NCBI GenBank assembly: GCA_019671005.1
Contig: CM033714.1
Span: 83,567,909 to 83,631,908, forward strand
Direction: 5' to 3'
Source: Hibiscus mutabilis
Lineage: Eukaryota; Streptophyta; Magnoliopsida; Malvales; Malvaceae
DNA: 64,000 nucleotides
How positions within the stretch are numbered: the stretch's first letter is position 1; each line of letters opens with the position of its first letter. Both the position numbers and the translations under genes were made by a program. A model generated the notes under the pieces. That model was given only the letters and a program-made list of their open reading frames with translations. It searched no databases and was not told where the DNA came from. Shown here piece after piece: positions 24,149 through 35,520 of this stretch.

Positions 24149-26658
24149 CTTGGGTTCAATCAACCAACTCCTATGTTTTGTTCTTCTCAATCATGGACAA
24201 CTCTTATTTCATTGCAGCCACCCATTTTGTGTCTTTCATTGCCATATCAAAGTCTGCAGGTTCACAAACAGCTATATTACATCTTGTATAGATGTCAGTA
24301 AGAAATCTAGTACCTCTTGTTGGAGCATCATCTACCAAATTATTCAACCAATTTTCATCTTTATCTGTGGTTGAAGCAGGTAACTTAAGTTTCAAATCTG
24401 CAGTAGTTGGACCAGTTTTCTCATCCCAATTCCACTCTTCATCTTCCACGAAATTAACATCTCTGCTTATAATACTTTTCTCATTATGTGGTTGGAAAAT
24501 TTTATAAGCTTTTGCAACATTGTTATAGCCGATAAAGACTCCTAGAAGTGCCCTCTTGTCTAACTTGTCTCTCTTGATCTGTGGAACGTGAGTGAAGCAC
24601 TAACAACCAAATATTTTGAGGAAATACAAAGATGGTTTACGACCATACCAAGCCTCGTAAAGTGTTTGATCCTTGACTGCTTTTGTGGGCAATCTATTAT
24701 GTAAGAAAACCGTAGTATGAGCTGCCTTTGCCCCAAACTTCTTGGGTAAGTTCTTTTCATTTAGCATACATCTAGTCATTTCGAAGATGTATTTATTTTG
24801 TCTTTCACTAACTCCATTTTGTTGCGGCAAATAAGGAGTTGTCACCTGATGCTCAATGCCAGCTTCTTCACAAAATACAATGAAATTGTCTGACGTATAC
24901 TCATTGTCATTATCAGACCTCAATATTTGAATGTGATTGCCACTTTAATTTTCTATAATTCTTTTGAATTTCCAGAATGCTCCAGTAATTTCTGACTTGA
25001 ATTTTAAGAAAAAATCCAACACATGCTTGTAAATTCATCAATAAAAGCATCGTAATATCGATTACCTACTAACGACGGAGTTATTTGAGATCCAACAATG
25101 TCTGTGTGAATCAAATGCAACTTACAAGTGGCTCTTCATGCAGTCTTTGGAAATGACTTTCTGTTTTGCTTTCCAAATTGACAAGCCTTACATGTCAATA
25201 TGTGATCATCAAATTCTAGAAGATCAATTACCATGCTTTTGGACTTCATCTTCAATATCCCCTGATGATGATAGTGTCTTAGCCTTTTATGCCACAACAT
25301 TATGGTGCTTTCTTTGGCTAGAAAAGCTTATTGCTCCTCATACATCGGGTTGAGGGAAAAACTTCTCCCAGCCATCTTAACTTCAAACATTTTCTGGTCT
25401 GTAGCATTCTCTATTACACATATATTCTCCATGAACTTCACTTTGAATTTATTCTCTACTAATTGACCAATACTAAGCAGATTTTGATCAATATCAGGTA
25501 CATAAAGAACATTAGTAATAAACTTGGCACCTGAACAACTTGTAATGGCTACTGTCCTTTTTCCTTTGAAAGCAATGTGTTCACCGTTCCCAATTCTGAC
25601 CTTCTTGGACTCGGTACTCTTTAACTCTTTGAACAATTCTTTTTCATGTGTCATATGACTAGTGCAGCCACTGTCAATGAGCTAATTTTCACTCATTTTT
25701 TAACTAGTGAAATAAGTTACAACAAAAAGCTAATCATCTTCTTCTTGATTTGCCACTTGTGCTTTATCTTGTTGCTGCTTTTTATACTTGCAAATAACAG
25801 CTTCATGTCCCATCTGGTTACACTTGTTGCACTTTGCATCTGATATTCTCCAACACTTGAAAGGTGGGTGACCTTTCTTTCTGCAATGTTGACATGGATG
25901 ATAATCTTTCTTTACTCTTGGTCTTCTATTCCAGGCCTTATTTTTGTTCCCCAATGCAAAATTTTCTGCACTTGCAGCGTGCAACTTTTTATTCTTTGGC
26001 CTCATGTTCTTTCCATCATCTTTATGCTTAACCGGTAGAGCACCTTCAATGGCCCCTTCTTGCCTCATTATACGCCTTTGCTCTTGTGCTTGCAAAGCAC
26101 TTAAGAGTTCCGCCAAAATAATCTTAGACATATCTTTCGTGTTCTCTAAAATGGTGATGGTGGCCTCAAACCTTTGAAGTATCGTTACAAGGACTTTTTG
26201 CACAATCCTTAAATCTGCTAGAGACGAACCTAACAGTCTGACCTTATTGGCTATGCTAACGAGCCTGTCAGAATACTCCTTGTCTGTCTCGGTCTCTTTC
26301 ATCTTCTACAGCTCAAAGTCACGTACAAGATTCAACACTTGTATCCCATGAATTTTTTCATCTCCCTTGTACTCAGCCTTGAGCTAATCCCATATCTCCT
26401 TTGCTGACTTTAGAGACATAAGTCAGGTCAAAATCATCGATGATGCTGCAGCAAATAATCATGCTTTTTCTTTTGCTTTTTTTTGTGCTTTGATCTGTGC
26501 TATGGTGGGATTGGCTGGCAATGGAGGAATCTCATAGTCATCTTCCACAGCTTCCCAAAGATTTGCAGCCTCTAGACATGTGTACTGCCCAAACTGGATA
26601 ATTGTCTCCATCAAATGTAGGCAGTGCAATCAAAGAAAAATTACTTTCACCTTCCATG
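24149..26658 (-). pseudogene. Decayed copia gag-pol of element A
   Basis: Gag starts at ATG 26656-26658 (MEGESNFSLIALPTFDG), then frameshifts near 26595 and continues at 25730-26302. There it has two CCHC knuckles (CQHCRKKGHPPFKC and CNKCNQMGHEAVIC). A protease-flanking segment (YVPDIDQNLLSIGQL) lies at 25328-25654. The integrase core (MRSDNDNEYTSDNF, QQNGVSERQN) is at 24600-24923 and the pre-RT linker (DTKWVAAMK) at 24204-24449. Multiple in-frame stops and shifts make it inactive. Confidence 0.85.
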
Positions 26659-26710
26659 CTAAAGCAATAACTAACACAGGTCCCTCAAGAAAAAAAACTT
26701 TGTTGTCAAT

Positions 26711-26938
26711 TGTTGGTATTTTAATGAAAAGAAAACTCAAAGGATGAAGGAAACTGAATATTTTTATTCAAAAATCATTCAGAATTTATTCAAAATAAAA
26801 TCAACAGGTCCCACTAACAACATGTTCCTAAATTTAAGTAACAACCCATGAATATTTTTTTCCTAAACTTAAGCAACACACAAATAACAAATAACAAATA
26901 ACTGAAAATAGAAGCAGTCCTAAACACATCAACTAACA
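26711..26938 (-). repeat. LTR of copia element A
   Basis: On the plus strand it runs from TGTTGGTATT to CAACTAACA, giving TGTT...AACA ends, about 228 bp. It sits just upstream of the gag ATG and directly beside the CRK kinase exon that begins near 26939. The partner LTR is absent, so the limits are inferred from the end motifs. Confidence 0.55.
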
Positions 26939-28232
26939 CTTTCATCTGGACAAGACATAGCTGTTAAAAGGTTATCCAGGAACCCGAATAAGGAGACCTA
27001 GAATTCAAGAATGAAGTCATCTTGGTAGCCAAACTTCAACACTGGAACTTAGTCGGGCTGCTTGGTTTTAGCCTCGAACTAACCGAAAGACTTCTTGTTT
27101 ATGAGTTTGTACCTAACGCTAGCCTCGATCGGTTCATATTAGGTATGGCTACATTTAAACTTTAATTCACTTAACCATATATTTTTGGTAAGAGGAAAGC
27201 ACTTTCTGATAGTATCTTACCGATATACCTACAGACCCCGAAAGGAGGGAACAATTGGATTGGGAAACACGACACAAAATCGTAGGAGGATCGCTCGGGG
27301 GATCCTTTATCTTCACAAAGATTCTCGACTCCGGATTATTCACCGTGATCTCAAAGCTAGTAATGTTTTGCTAGACGCAGATATGAACCCGAAAATTGCA
27401 GATTTCGGCATGGCAAGATTGTTTACGGTGGATGAAACACAGGGCAATACAAGTAGAATTGTGGGAACCTAGTAAGATCCTAATGTACTAACATTTCTAC
27501 AAGATAAGATATATGAAGCTAACTAGTTTGTTCTCATTGTTGATTTGTAGTGGTTATATGGCTCTGGAATATGCAATGCATGTACAATTTTTCGTCAAGT
27601 CCGACGTATACAGTTTCGGAGTATTGATTTTGGAAATCGTCACCGGAAAAAGAAACAATTGTTTCAATGACAGAGATAACACAGAGGATCTTATAATCTA
27701 TGTCAGTATATATGAATATGTACATATGAATAAGTTGTATACTTAAACTTGGTGAATGGTGATTATCATAATAAGAATAAAAATTGCTGCAGACATGGAA
27801 AAACTGGAGGGAAGGGACAACGGTGAAGCTCATAGATTCAGCTTTGAAGATTCATGCACATCGGGTTACTTTGTGTTCAAGAAAAGCGGCCGACAGACCG
27901 TCAATGGCGTCGGTTGTCGTCAGGGATGGACCTAGAGGGGGACTGGAGGGGCAGTCGCCCCCTAAAATTTTAAAATTCCTATATGATTTAAAAAAAATTT
28001 AGAAATTTTCTATGTATTTCCTATTGAAAATTTATTTTCGCCCCTCCTAAAATTTTATAGGTTCCCTCTCCTAAAATTTTATAAGTTCGCCCCCTAACAT
28101 AAAGTTTTGCGTCATTCCCTGGTTGTCGTCATGCTGAGTAGCAACTCGCTGACACTTCTGACACCTTCGGAGCCTGCATTTTCATGCATAACTCCATTCG
28201 ATCAGACTTCTCATACTTTGTTGAGTGATTAA
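26939..28232 (+). pseudogene. CRK kinase-domain pseudogene (copy 1 of a duplicated CRK/DUF26 unit)
   Basis: The plus strand shows successive CRK kinase exons: LSSGQDIAVKRLS (about 26940), then after a frameshift and TAG near 26990-27001, EFKNEVILVAKLQH; then exon HRDLKASN / DFGMARLF (27232-27471); then GYMALEYAMH...VKSDVYSFGVLILE (27549-27700); then DRPSMASVVV and, after an inserted element, MLSSNSLTLLTPSEPAF up to a TAA at 28230-28232. A one-base deletion near 27289 shifts the frame before the catalytic loop. The conserved MAPEYAM is MALEYAM. The glycine loop, membrane helix and DUF26 exons are absent: a copia LTR begins where they should be. Confidence 0.85.
27923..28120. mobile_element. 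MITE-like insertion (198 bp) with an 11-bp target duplication, in the CRK last exon
   Basis: GGTTGTCGTCA is present at 27912-27922 and again at 28121-28131, flanking 198 bp. The insert starts GGGATGGACC and ends GTCATTCCCT, so its tips are weak inverses (GGGA...TCCC). Its inside has repeated CCCCTCCTAAAATTTTATA words. Removing it restores the kinase reading frame across VVV-MLSS. A 9-11 bp duplication points to a Mutator-like origin. Confidence 0.75.
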
Positions 28233-29262
28233 ATAAATTTGCTCATGAAAGGAAATACATTAAATTCTTCTTTTGTGTTATGCTTAGCCTCTTATGTTGG
28301 AATAAAAATGAAAAATAATTATTTGGATTTAACAATTCTTATTAAACCACTTGAGTTTAGTTTAGTTAGTATCTCTATAAGTGTAAAAAATATTTTATAA
28401 TTTGTATTTTTAGTTAATGCTTGTTATTTATTATTTTCTTTCAATTTAGTCCACATTTTATCATGCATGTCATTTAATTTGTGAATTCTTTTAATTTTAT
28501 ACCTCATGTCATATTTAGTAGTACAATTTATTAATTGAATATTGGAATAATTTTTTAATGCCTAATAAAATATTATTTAAATGTTCACATTCTTTAGTTT
28601 GATTAATTTAAAAGTGGTTTCCAAACTAATTGGATGTGAGTTTTAGCTATTCAAATTAGTGAATGTCTACCTTCAAATCATATTTTATAATGCTTTAATT
28701 ACTTGTTCTCTTTAATTTGATCCTTAATAATTTTTAATTAGTGTAATCTGATTAATAGTCTCATATGTTCATGACATTCATTTATTAACTGTTTGAATTT
28801 ATGCATAGGAAGTAATTTTCTTTTATAAGAGCATTAAACTAATGGCATCTAGATTTACTAGGGTTGATTTATTTATTGCTCCAAGTAAAGGGATATTCTT
28901 CTAAGTCAAATGGATAATTTTGCAATTTGCAATTTCAAATAAAGCCGTGCATACTTAAATTGGTACCAACTTTTTGGCACGGTAAGTGTGCTAATCCTTC
29001 TCGCACTTAACCAATCCGAACACAAAAATAAAATTACACACTAGTTATTTTAGTTTTACGATCTACCTAGTCCAAAGATTAGTAGTGATTCCATTTAGTT
29101 TAAAATGTTCGAGTTTTTAAAAATCACCCCTAAACTTCCAAAAAAAAAACGTCGAACTTAAGAATTAACACGTACATCTATTATTATTGAATCCTTCTGC
29201 TGCAGATCTTGGTTTAGAGTTTTGACATCACCATAAGTCCATAACTGATCGCCAATGAATGA
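28233..29262. other. AT-rich intergenic DNA
   Basis: Lies between the CRK relic (plus) and the DUF26 gene relic (minus), which converge here. No gene or clear repeat is seen. Confidence 0.5.
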
Positions 29263-30184
29263 TTATGGCTCAAATAAAAACAATAGGACTGCCATTGTTA
29301 TGCCGATTCCAACTCCATGCAAGGACAATCTCCTATCACCTGTTTTAGCATTACAGAAATGGTTCAATTTCATTTATATTATGCAGTAGAGATTTGTAAC
29401 GAATAATGATCGAATCAAGGCGACCGGGACTCACCTTCATTTGCAGTGATGGAAATGTTGGAGTAGAACTGGTAATCATGGTACCACATGCTACAACCGG
29501 ACCCGAAAACCTCCCATCCTCTCTTATCCCCAATCATGCTTCTAAATGTCATTAGCTGAGTATCCAAGCACCTGCCGCAGTCTTTTCTACTCATATCTCT
29601 GGTGCACTGAGCCATGCCGTACCGCTTCCCAAATTCCCTGCATCCAGCATCGCAGTGTGAAACATCAAAGGCTGCTTCGGCGCCGTTGTTGCGACTTCAC
29701 TCATGAAGTCGAACCCTCTCGAGACAACAGATGCATTATCGAAATTGGTCTCATTGAATATTGCTGTTGAATCTTGATCCCAAACACCGAAGAAATGTTC
29801 ATCCGAATAGTGGAGAGAGCACCATGTGAACCAAACTTTAACATTTTTGCTCTTGGAGCAATCACGCAAGGCTACCGCAACAGATTCTCTTGTACAATTA
29901 GCACAGTTTTCTGTAGAAACATCCGCTCTGCATTGCATAAGGCCATAAATCTTCCCTGACCTCCTTCCTACTGTGGTTTTAAAGAATCCATTACTCTAAG
30001 GCCCTTTTTCGGTAAGTAAACCGAGAAGGTTGTCAAGATTGGCCCTAAATGAGCTCTCTGAGGTAGAATTATCAGCATCTGAACATAGCCAGCCAAAATT
30101 CAGATTCAAATAAGCATGGCACATGCCAAGTGACAGCATGAAAACTAAAAACAAAACGAAAGTTCACACATCAAAATCCACCAT
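29263..30184 (-). pseudogene. DUF26 secretory/PDLP-like gene, copy 1, disabled
   Basis: The minus strand starts at ATG 30182-30184 (MVDFDV), with a signal peptide and two DUF26 domains: MQCRADVSTENCANC is the first C-x8-C-x2-C and AQCTRDMSRKDCGRC the second. A GTGAGT donor lies at 29434. A last short exon (29263 to about 29345) reads LHGVGIGITMAVLLFLFEP and stop, a hydrophobic tail. Two DUF26 domains plus a C-terminal membrane segment without kinase fit a plasmodesmata-located-protein-like or cysteine-rich secretory protein. Lesions compared with copy 2: TGA at 30164-30166 in the signal peptide, TAG in the segment GP*SNGF (about 29998), and a one-base deletion near 29640 before the second DUF26. 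Confidence 0.82.
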
Positions 30185-31110
30185 TCCTGTATTCTACAAC
30201 TCATTCCGTTTGCCCGATGGAAAAGACTAGGCGCTGGACCGGATGAGCCATTTGTTGGGAATAAAAGTGCAGAACAATTCTCCATCCAAGATTACAGGAC
30301 TAAACTAGAGAAATAAACTAGTAAACAATACAATAAAAGAAGACACAATCCCCATAGTAAATGAAAATCTCAATACTTGACTTGGTGCATTTAGAAATGA
30401 AATTGTTAGGCCTATTTGTAATTGAGTTCCAAGGACTTACATGCAAATAGACTAATCTTTAGGGAGCAATAAAATAATTTTCCCATGAATTATTTCCTAC
30501 TTGCGTAACTTGATGCCACCAATTTCCACATTTGCTGCAGCCATTTTCCACTTTAGTGGCTGCTATCTTTGACAAAGGCTTTGAATTCCAAGCCATTTCA
30601 CAACACCATTTCTTGTCAGTTAATCTTGATCTAGTTTCTTTTGTTTTATTACAAAGGTCAAACTCTTGAGCTTTTTAAGTCAGGAAAGCAGCAATCATGT
30701 TCACAGCCATAAAGAATCTTAGAAGTCAACTGTAACTAGTAGCATATATACTTGAGTTATCTTGACCTTAAAAGTTACATGTCTGAAAAGCAAATAAAGA
30801 ACCAAAAGTTTGGATAATTTGATTAAGTTGATTGAACCAAGATGGGTACTTTGCTATATTGAGAGAATCCTATGCATTTTAACCATTTTTAGGCATAATT
30901 TAACAAAACCACAATTTTCTTCTGTATAACTGTGTGTAGCATTAAGATCAACCTGGACATAAAGAAATTGATTTAAACCATATGAATCTCTACATTCTCT
31001 ACACTGATTGGCCTAAATTGAAAGTGACCGTTTTTGCTTTATATTTTGTATTGATATCTTCCACTTTGTCGCTGATAGTGATATTTAACAATATTCTTTA
31101 CCATAAGTTT
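30185..31110. other. Intergenic flank shared with the second duplication unit
   Basis: No gene. Parts (about 30620-30740 and 30940-31100) align with 42560-42720 and 42735-43050, so the duplication extends past the DUF26 gene. The shared sequence is cut at 31111 by a copia LTR. Confidence 0.6.
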
Positions 31111-31309
31111 TGTGAGTTAATACGTGTATGATAGGTAATCTAACTCTATCATAACTATGTAGTTTAGTTATAACTCTATCATTGTAAAGGGTAAAAGTCC
31201 TATCCTAATAGGTTAACTTCTCTGTGTAAAACTCCTCTGTAAAAGTCTATAAATAGACTTCTCTTGTATATCATAATAACAAGAAGAGTATTAAACTCTC
31301 TTTTCGACA
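31111..31309 (+). repeat. 5' LTR of copia element B
   Basis: Runs from TGTGAGTTAA to TTTTCGACA, with the primer-binding site directly after. It interrupts sequence that is continuous in the other duplication unit, which supports the left border. Confidence 0.65.
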
Positions 31310-31844
31310 TGGTATCAAGTTAGATCCCTAACTCGAAACAATGTTAATTGTGCATGCCTTGGTGATACATCTCTGCGTTAACCATGGGTGGACAACAACC
31401 GATCTTGCGCTTTTCTTAGCCGTTGAAATTCGCAACTTACCCTAGTCAAATTAGTCTTCACCAACATTCGTTTGTATGAAAACTATGCTCATTCGTTTCT
31501 TGAATCTAACTCTCCCGATATTAGATAAATGGAAGAATTCACGAGATCCTCTCCCAATTCACTCGCGATCAAAATTAAGAACCAAGAATGAACAAACTTT
31601 GAAAGTGAATTGCAACACAAAAACCTAAACAAATCCAAACATTTTCACAACCACAAAAACACAATAATCCAAGCCAAGTGAAGTTCAGTTCATGGCTGGG
31701 TACAAAAGAAATGCAAGATAAAATCTACCCAACATGAATCGAATAGAAAAGAGAAGAAGAAGAAGATGTCGACAACCCTAATTTTCTCTCCCAATTCGGT
31801 TTCCTAATTTCTTCATTAATAAAAATCCCTCTTCTTTTACTTGT

Positions 31845-34617
31845 GAAGTATGTCAAATGGCTAAACATACGAGAAAACCATACGTTCCTTCTAACTATAA
31901 ACCTACTTCGCCATTTTCTATCATACACAGTGACATTTGGGGCCCTTCTAAAGTAAAAAACATCTATGGGTCTAGATGGTTTGTGTCGTTTATTGATGAT
32001 TTTTCTAGAACAACTTGGACCTTTTTGATGAAAGAAAAATCTGAAGTTGAGACAATTTTTAAAAGTTTTCATCACATGGTCAAAACTCAATTTGAGAAAC
32101 AAATTAAAATAGTGAGGAATGATAATGGGAGTGAATATCTTAGCAAATCTCTTGGGTATTTTTTCAAAGAAAAAGACATCTTTCATCTTACTTCTTGTGT
32201 CAACACCCCTCAACAAAATAGAGTGGCCGAAAGAAAAAATAGACATTTACTAGAGGTGACTAGGTCCCTATTATTTTCTACCAATGCACCTAATTATCTA
32301 TGGGGGGAAGCTCTTCTTACTGCCACCTACCTAATCAATAGGATGCCAAGCAAGATACTAGGATTCAAAGGACCCACTGAAACTCTTTTCCAACATTTCC
32401 ACATTTTAAACCATTATCCTATGTTCTTCCTCTTCGAGTTTTTGGATGCACATCTTTTGTTCATGTGCATCGCAATAATAGGAGTAAACTTGATCCTAGG
32501 GCTCTACGTTGTGTGTTTATAGGGTATTCATCGAGTCAGAAGGGTTACAAGTGTTACTGCCCCATTACCAAGAAAACATATATCTCTTTTGATGTTACTT
32601 TCTTTGAAAATAAACCTTACTTTGCAGGAACTGAAATTCAGGGGGAGAGATACAAGGAATCTCAGCCCTTGCATGATCCACAACCCATTATTTCCTTACC
32701 TATTCTTGATGTAAGTACCACTGCTCCGTAAAATACTTCTTCCAAGCCTACTTTTGATGAAATTGTGATTACTGCTCTTAATCCTGTAGACACACCTTCT
32801 CCACAGTCTAAAACTACCAGCCCTTATACAACACCTCCTCCAATGATTAAAACTATACCACATACATCACCAAACTCTATGACTTCACAACCACCAGAAA
32901 GACAACTCAGTGTCTATACAAGAAGAAAAAGAAACTTGACCGACACAGTTAGTCAGCCTAACACTTGCCAAGAACTAGCTTTGAGTCATGCTGCTTTGGA
33001 GACAGGAGGTAATATTATTCCACAGGATTCTACTATTGTTAACTTAGATGAGTTTCCTATTGCTATTAGAAAAGGGGTAAGGAAATGTACTGCTCATCCT
33101 ATTAACAGGTTTATTGCCTATGGGAAATTAACGCCTGGATTCAAAGCTTTTACAGCTAACATTGACAGCATAAGAATTCCCAAGACAGTGGAAGAGGCCT
33201 TTGAAAATCCAGAATGGAGGAGAGCAGTTGAAGAGGAAATTGAGGCATTACAAAAGAACAATACCTGGAGTATGACAGATCCGCGGAAGGAAAAAAGGTG
33301 TGGGGTGTAAATGGGTCTTTGGTCAAGTACCATTCAGATGGGAGTATTGAGAGATACAAGGAAATGTTGGTGGCTAAAGGGTTTACTCAATTATATGGTG
33401 TAGACTATCAAGAAACTTTCTTTTTGTAGCAAAGTTAAACACCATCAGGTATTGCTTTGATGGCGATTAACAAGGATTGAAGTCTGCATCGGTTGGACAT
33501 CAAAAACGCTTTTCTAAATGGTAGACTTGAGGAGGAAGTGTACATGCAAGTTCCACCTGGTTTAGAAGAGAAGACCACAACAAAGACAGTGTGCAAACTG
33601 AATAGATCGTTATACGGCTTGAAGCAATCCCCTAGAGCTATGGTTCAGAATGATTTCAAGCAAAGTCAAGCAGACCATACATTATTTAGAAAAGCTACAC
33701 CAGATGGTAGGATAACTCTCCTAATTGTCTATGTTGATGATATCATTATTACTGGTGATGACATAGAAGAAATAGAGAAGCTGAAAACTGTTCTAGCAAA
33801 GGAGTTCGAAACTAAGGACTTAGGAAGCCTTAGGTACTTCTTGGGAATGGAAGTTGCAAGATCAAAAGAAGGGTTAGTTATCAACCAAAGAAAATACATT
33901 CTAGATCTACTTACAGAAACTGGAATGCTCGGGTGTAGACCAATAGAATCTCCAATGGAACCAGGTTTGAAATTCAGTAAAGATGGAATGGGGAATCCAG
34001 TGAATAAAGAGTCATACCAAAGGCTGGTAGGAAAACTAATCTACCTCTCACTCACCAGACCTGACATTGCATACTCAGTGAGTATAGTGAGTCAACACAT
34101 GAGTGATCCTCGAGAAGAGCACATGGAGGCAGTCGATAGGATCCTGAGGTACCTGAAGTTTACACCAGGGTCTGGGCTTATTTTTAGAAAACATCAAGAC
34201 AGAACTGTAAAAGTCTACACAGACTCAAGCTGGGCAGGAGAACTAACAGATAGAAGGTCTGTGAGTGGCTATTATACGTTTGTATGGGGAAATCTGGTCA
34301 CTTGGAGAAGTAAAAAGCAGGCTGTTGTATCTAGAAGCAGTGCAGAAGCGGAATTCAGAGCTATGGCTCTTGGAATATGTGAGGGAATGTAGATTAAAAA
34401 GCTCCTCACTGAGTTAGAGTTGGATGGAAAATTAGAATTTGAGGTTTACAGTGATAGTCAATCAGCAATGAGTATTGCCAAGAATCCAGTGCAGCATGAC
34501 CGGACTAAACATATTGAAATAGATAGGCACTTTATCTATGAGAAGGTCAATAATGGAGTGATAAAGCTTCATTATATTCCAACCAAGAATCAACTTGCTG
34601 ATATTTGGTTAGCGGAA
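31845..34617 (+). pseudogene. Decayed copia pol of element B: integrase, RT, RNase H
   Basis: Integrase starts within a Cys pair (CEVCQMAKH) and shows the DDE positions HSDIWGP, RNDNGSEY and QQNRVAERKN (31857-32522). A linker with PTRK/SVYTRRKRNL follows (32465-33310). RT shows LDIKNAFLNGRLEEEVYMQVPPG-type and VYVDDIIITGDD motifs (33493-34392). RNase H shows YTDSSWAGELTDRRSVSGYY and SRSSAEAEFRA, then VYSDSQSAMSIAKNP (34420-34617). Stops or shifts lie near 32522, 32731, 33308, 33430, 33480 and 34390. The polymerase motif is kept, but the frame is broken. Confidence 0.85.
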
Positions 34618-34755
34618 AGCACCGATATCTTACAAATTCGGAGGAACAATTGGATTGGTAATCAAGGTGGGATTGCTCGGGGATCCTTTATCTTCCAAAG
34701 ACCTAAAACACCATTGTTGTTTTTGGCATTTGTGGGAAACCTAGTAAGATCCTAA
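34618..34755 (+). pseudogene. CRK kinase exon remnant (copy 2 of the CRK/DUF26 unit)
   Basis: Between two truncated copia elements there is sequence matching the CRK relic at 27190-27485. GGAACAATTGGATTGG and GCTCGGGGATCCTTTATCTTC match the exon that encodes EQLDW...ARGILYL, and TGTGGGAAACCTAGTAAGATCCT matches the exon end and donor at 27464-27482. The middle of the exon is replaced by about 30 bp like the LTR of the next copia element (AAAACACCATTGTTG). The matching intron resumes at about 40353. Confidence 0.65.
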
Positions 34756-35498
34756 AAAGCCATTTATTTTGCCTTGAAGAATAAAACACCATTGTTGACT
34801 TTGGCATTAAAAGCCATTTATTTTGTGGGCAGTGGGCAGCTGATACAAACTTAATATAGCAAAAAAATCAGATTTTGTAGAAGAGAGAAGCTATGTGGGT
34901 TCGAGAGAAAAGAAAGAGAGAAACAGATTTTTGAGCCATTTATTTTGCTTTGAAGAATGGTGCAGCAGCTGATCAACTCTTTGATCGGAGGTTCATCCGT
35001 GAGAAAAGATTGAGCTTATTTTTGGACAGCAGCTAGGTGACTCAGTGTTCTTGACTTTTGACGGTCGGATTTTTCATCCTATCTTTTTAGCAGCTTTGGG
35101 AATACGAGTTTTACAGCCAGCTTCAGTTTTTGATGATATTCTCATTTTTCTATCTTTTGCTAAAGACTACTTGTTATTAGCCTTTTTGGAGTTGAATGCT
35201 TGTTGTAGGTTGGATATTGTAGTCTTGTAGTTGAACATTTGATTATAGTGGAGCTTTTGATTGGACTCTAAAGCCCCGTGATTTTTACCCTTGTTTTAGA
35301 GGGGTTTTCCACGTAAAAATATCGTTGTCTCGATTTACTTGTGTTGTGGTTGCATTGTTGATTTGTGGTTGATTAGTGTTGCTAGAGAACATATTTGTGA
35401 TATTGTGCTTGCCATAATTATTGACTTGAGTTATAGGGAGAGAAAGAACATCGATTGTGCTTCCGCTTGATTTCGGTTGTTCAGTTTTTTCCCTAACA
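34756..35498 (+). repeat. 5' LTR of copia element C (5'-truncated)
   Basis: Aligns with 39626-40328. The first part of the LTR (TGTTGGGTGAGG...) is absent. A block with AAAACACCATTGTTGACTTT is present twice near the start. It ends CCCTAACA before the primer-binding site. Confidence 0.82.
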
Positions 35499-35520
35499 AA
35501 CTGGCATCAAAGCTTGGTTA

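Larger units (their letters stand above)
24149..26938 (-). mobile_element. Ty1-copia retrotransposon relic A, interrupted by the gypsy element
   Basis: Gag, protease, integrase and the very start of RT lie on the minus strand, with one LTR (26711-26938) at the 5' side. The copia sequence stops at 24149 within the conserved K-T-W-E-L-V stretch at the start of RT, exactly where the gypsy LTR begins. The rest of RT, RNase H and the other LTR are not found on the far side of the gypsy copy and are presumably deleted. On its 5' side the LTR abuts a CRK kinase exon. Confidence 0.82.
31111..34617 (+). mobile_element. Ty1-copia retrotransposon relic B, internally deleted and 3' truncated
   Basis: A 199-bp LTR (31111-31309) is followed by a TGGTATCAAG primer-binding site (31310-31319), close to the tRNA-Met site used by copia elements. 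Gag and protease are missing: integrase begins about 550 bp later. Integrase, RT and RNase H follow in frame-broken blocks. The element ends near 34617 within the end of RNase H (NQLADIW) and joins a CRK fragment, with no 3' LTR. It sits between the two copies of the CRK/DUF26 unit. Confidence 0.8.

Noticed and set aside
31725..32246. 173-residue minus-strand open frame
   Set aside because: Shadow of the copia B integrase on the opposite strand.
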